Origin: Enterococcus_K sp051713825
Lineage (GTDB): Bacteria; Bacillota; Bacilli; Lactobacillales; Enterococcaceae
Direction of reading: 5' to 3'
DNA: 64,000 nt
Assembly (NCBI RefSeq): GCF_051713825.1
Contig: NZ_JBIOQR010000001.1
Location: forward strand, 1,612,001 to 1,676,000
The notes beneath the pieces were generated by a model. The model was given only the letters and a program-made list of their open reading frames with translations, searched no databases and had not been told where the DNA came from. Every line of letters starts with the position of its first letter. Position 1 is the first letter of the stretch. The translations under genes and the position numbers were made by a program. This document shows positions 62,163-64,000 of the stretch, one piece after another.

Positions 62163-62675
62163 ATGAAATATTTAGTAGTAAGTGATAATCATGGAGATCG
62201 TCAAATTCTAGTTGAATTAGCAGAACGTTATAAAGAAAAAATGGACTATTTTTTCCACTGTGGTGACTCAGAACTTGAAAGTAATGACAAGCTTTGGGAT
62301 ACATTCATTGTTGTTCGCGGAAACTGCGATTATGGTGGGGAGTTTCTTGAACGCCAAGTGATTAGTACACAAGAAGATATTGTCTACATCACACACGGAC
62401 ATCTTTCTCATGTTCGTTTTGGTTTAACTCAATTAGCACTTGAAGCACAAGAAGCTCGTGCAACAATCAGTTTATTTGGGCATACCCATCAGATTGGCTG
62501 CGAAATGGTTGATGGTACTCTGTATCTAAATCCAGGAAGTATCTCACAACCACGTGGACCAATACAAATTCCATCTTATGCGATTATTGATAGCGCACCT
62601 GATGCCTTTGATATCCAGTATTACAATCGTGCACATCATCCAGTTGAAGAACTTCATTTTACTTTTTCTAAATAA
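62163..62675 (+). CDS. YfcE/MJ0936-type metallophosphoesterase
   Basis: The protein is 170 aa. The calcineurin-like core is visible: SDNHGDRQ, HCGDSE, VRGNCDYG, THGHLSHV and FGHTHQIG supply the two-metal site, and LNPGSISQPRG is the family end motif. Its substrate is not known. The ATG at 62163 follows GGAGG at 62148-62152. It is the last gene of the murI-rph/rdgB unit. Confidence 0.92.
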   Translation: MKYLVVSDNHGDRQILVELAERYKEKMDYFFHCGDSELESNDKLWDTFIVVRGNCDYGGEFLERQVISTQEDIVYITHGHLSHVRFGLTQLALEAQEARATISLFGHTHQIGCEMVDGTLYLNPGSISQPRGPIQIPSYAIIDSAPDAFDIQYYNRAHHPVEELHFTFSK

Positions 62676-62869
62676 AGAAGCGTGATGTACGTCAAAAAAA
62701 TGAGATTTTTGAATCAGTTTGGGATATAGAATCAATTATGCTACTACTCTTCAAATAGACCAATCTTGTAAGAAAAAGTAAAAAGAATTTCTAACTTCAC
62801 CACAAAATATTCATACATTTTCAGTAAAATAAACTTGTTAACTGAAAAATAAATGGAGGGAATACCAGA

Positions 62870-63367
62870 ATGATTGGACCCACGATAAAAGAATTATTAC
62901 TAGAAAATCAAGAAACCTTTTTAATTCCAGCAGAAAATGTTGCGAATGTTATGTATCAAAATCCCTTAGATCACTGTTTACTTGTTTTATCCAAAGTTGG
63001 TTACAGCAAAATTCCTGTATTGGATAAAGGAGACCGATTAGTTGGATTGGTTAGTCTGACTGAAGTGGTTGAGAAAATGATTGATTTAAAAGAAATTGAT
63101 ATGGCACGTTTAAACGGATTGACTGTTGCAGATGTTATGGAAACATCGGTACCTGTTGTTTCAGAAGATTGGGATTTGGAAGAAGTACTACATTTATTAG
63201 TCGACTTAGCTTTTCTTCCAGTCGTTGACGAAAACCAAGTCTTTAAAGGGATTATCACCCGAAAAGAAGTCCTAAAAGCCGTCAACCACATGTCCCATGA
63301 ATTGGAGCGTAGAAACTTACTGCTCCCTAAAGCGTCAACCAAATTAGAAAAACAAAAAATTGTTTAG
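62870..63367 (+). CDS. CBS-domain protein CbpB (c-di-AMP binding)
   Basis: The protein is 165 aa with two CBS domains: VLSKVGYSKIPVLDKGDRLVGLVSLTEV and VADVMETSVPVV with VDLAFLPVVDENQVFKGIITRKEVLK. It matches the CbpB/YkuL family, which binds c-di-AMP and in its free form activates the stringent-response enzyme Rel. ATGGAGGGAAT precedes the ATG. It is followed by a terminator and dapH. Confidence 0.88.
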   Translation: MIGPTIKELLLENQETFLIPAENVANVMYQNPLDHCLLVLSKVGYSKIPVLDKGDRLVGLVSLTEVVEKMIDLKEIDMARLNGLTVADVMETSVPVVSEDWDLEEVLHLLVDLAFLPVVDENQVFKGIITRKEVLKAVNHMSHELERRNLLLPKASTKLEKQKIV

Positions 63368-63412
63368 CGAGTGAAAAACTCAATTTGTTTTAGACTTGTT
63401 ATTTGTACTTCT

Positions 63413-63464
63413 AGAGATTGAGATTTTTGTCCTTTCGGCGAGTCTCAATCTCTGAAATTTTTTC
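63413..63464 (+). terminator. Terminator of cbpB
   Basis: AGAGATTGAGA at 63413-63423 pairs exactly with TCTCAATCTCT at 63443-63453, followed by TTTTTTC. Confidence 0.88.
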
Positions 63465-63536
63465 AAATAATTAAACAGAGGAAAACTTTAACTGAACCTT
63501 TGAACGAGCGTTTAATATAAGAGGGAGTGGGTAGGA

Positions 63537-64000
63537 ATGGACGCACAGGAGATTATTCAATATATTGGAAATGCTAAAAAGCAGACACCAGTAAAAGTCA
63601 CTTTGAAAGGGAATTTGAAAAATTTGACCTTTCCTGAAACCGTGCGCGCGTTTACCAATTGTAAAACAGGCACCCTGTTTGGTGAATGGGCAGTCATTCG
63701 GGCTTTTTTAGAAAAAAATCGCGAATCAATTGTCGATTATATTGTCGAAAATGATACTAGAAATTCAGCGATTCCTTTACTTGATAAAAAAGAAATTAAT
63801 GCTCGAATTGAACCTGGGGCGATTATACGAGACCAAGTAGAAATTGGCGATCATGCCGTGATTATGATGGGCGCGATTATTAATATCGGTGCGGTGATTG
63901 GTGAAGGAACCATGATTGACATGGGGGCGATTTTAGGTGGGCGTGCTATCACAGGAAAAAACTGTCATATCGGGGCAGGAACTGTTTTAGCTGGTGTGAT
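63537..64000 (+). CDS. dapH: Tetrahydrodipicolinate N-acetyltransferase (partial)
   Basis: The first 154 codons are visible before the window edge. The protein acetylates tetrahydrodipicolinate in lysine/diaminopimelate synthesis. It begins MDAQEIIQYIGNAKKQTPVKV. NARIEPGAIIRDQVEIGDHAVIMMGAIINIGA starts the left-handed beta-helix of hexapeptide repeats, which continues GAILGGRAITGKNCHIGAGTVLAG. GAGGGAGTGGGTAGGA precedes the ATG. The downstream diaminopimelate genes are not seen. Confidence 0.93.
   Translation, partial: MDAQEIIQYIGNAKKQTPVKVTLKGNLKNLTFPETVRAFTNCKTGTLFGEWAVIRAFLEKNRESIVDYIVENDTRNSAIPLLDKKEINARIEPGAIIRDQVEIGDHAVIMMGAIINIGAVIGEGTMIDMGAILGGRAITGKNCHIGAGTVLAGV

Overview
The window reads as one chromosomal stretch of an AT-rich, low-GC Gram-positive lactic acid bacterium. 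It is most likely Enterococcus or a close relative in the Enterococcaceae. This is inferred from gene content: polA-mutM-coaE beside nrdR-dnaB-dnaI, recombination proteins of the RexA/RexB (AddAB) type, a fused RNase PH/RdgB protein, a phenylalanine T-box in front of pheST, a CtsR site on clpB, and PTS and peptide transporters. TTG and GTG starts occur in dnaB, murI, rexB and some small genes. No rRNA, tRNA or CRISPR array was seen.

Layout: 1-10 kb holds DNA repair and replication genes (polA end, mutM, coaE, nrdR, dnaB, dnaI). Set among them are an alcohol dehydrogenase paired with an AraC-type regulator whose receiver domain lacks the usual acceptor residues, a membrane-anchored polysaccharide deacetylase, and a CsbD-like stress protein. 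At 10.3-12.0 kb sits an intact ISLre2-type insertion sequence with a 9-bp target duplication, just upstream of the trmK promoter. From 12.1 to 16.7 kb come trmK, a Nif3-like gene, pepT and two membrane protein genes. At 16.9-17.4 kb is an unusual 506-bp non-coding element with perfect terminal inverted repeats, a central palindrome and five 51-bp tandem units. A reduced copy lies at 0.39-0.56 kb. clpB follows, with a CtsR operator over its -35 box.

The interval from 21.5 to 26.5 kb is gene-poor and decayed. It holds the tail of an M20 amidohydrolase, a frameshifted HIT gene, a truncated transposase, a broken small gene and about 0.9 kb without any convincing gene, next to corA and a lipoprotein gene. 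From 26.5 to 31.7 kb are lepA, an Eis-like acetyltransferase, a nucleoside deoxyribosyltransferase, a DUF2238-type membrane protein and two very small genes. At 32.0-38.3 kb is a carbohydrate locus: GH1 phospho-beta-glycosidase, PTS EIIBC, GH65 phosphorylase and an AraC regulator. Small membrane, lipoprotein and unknown genes follow, then a POT peptide transporter.

The last third is mostly housekeeping: rexB-rexA, an HxlR regulator with a palindromic operator, T-box-pheS-pheT, trpS, a four-gene polar amino acid ABC transporter, murI-rph/rdgB-phosphodiesterase, a CBS protein of the CbpB type, and the start of dapH. Most transcription units are closed by clear hairpin terminators. The best candidates for something undescribed are the modular repeat element, the adh/pseudo-receiver pair, and the mixed GH1/GH65 PTS locus.
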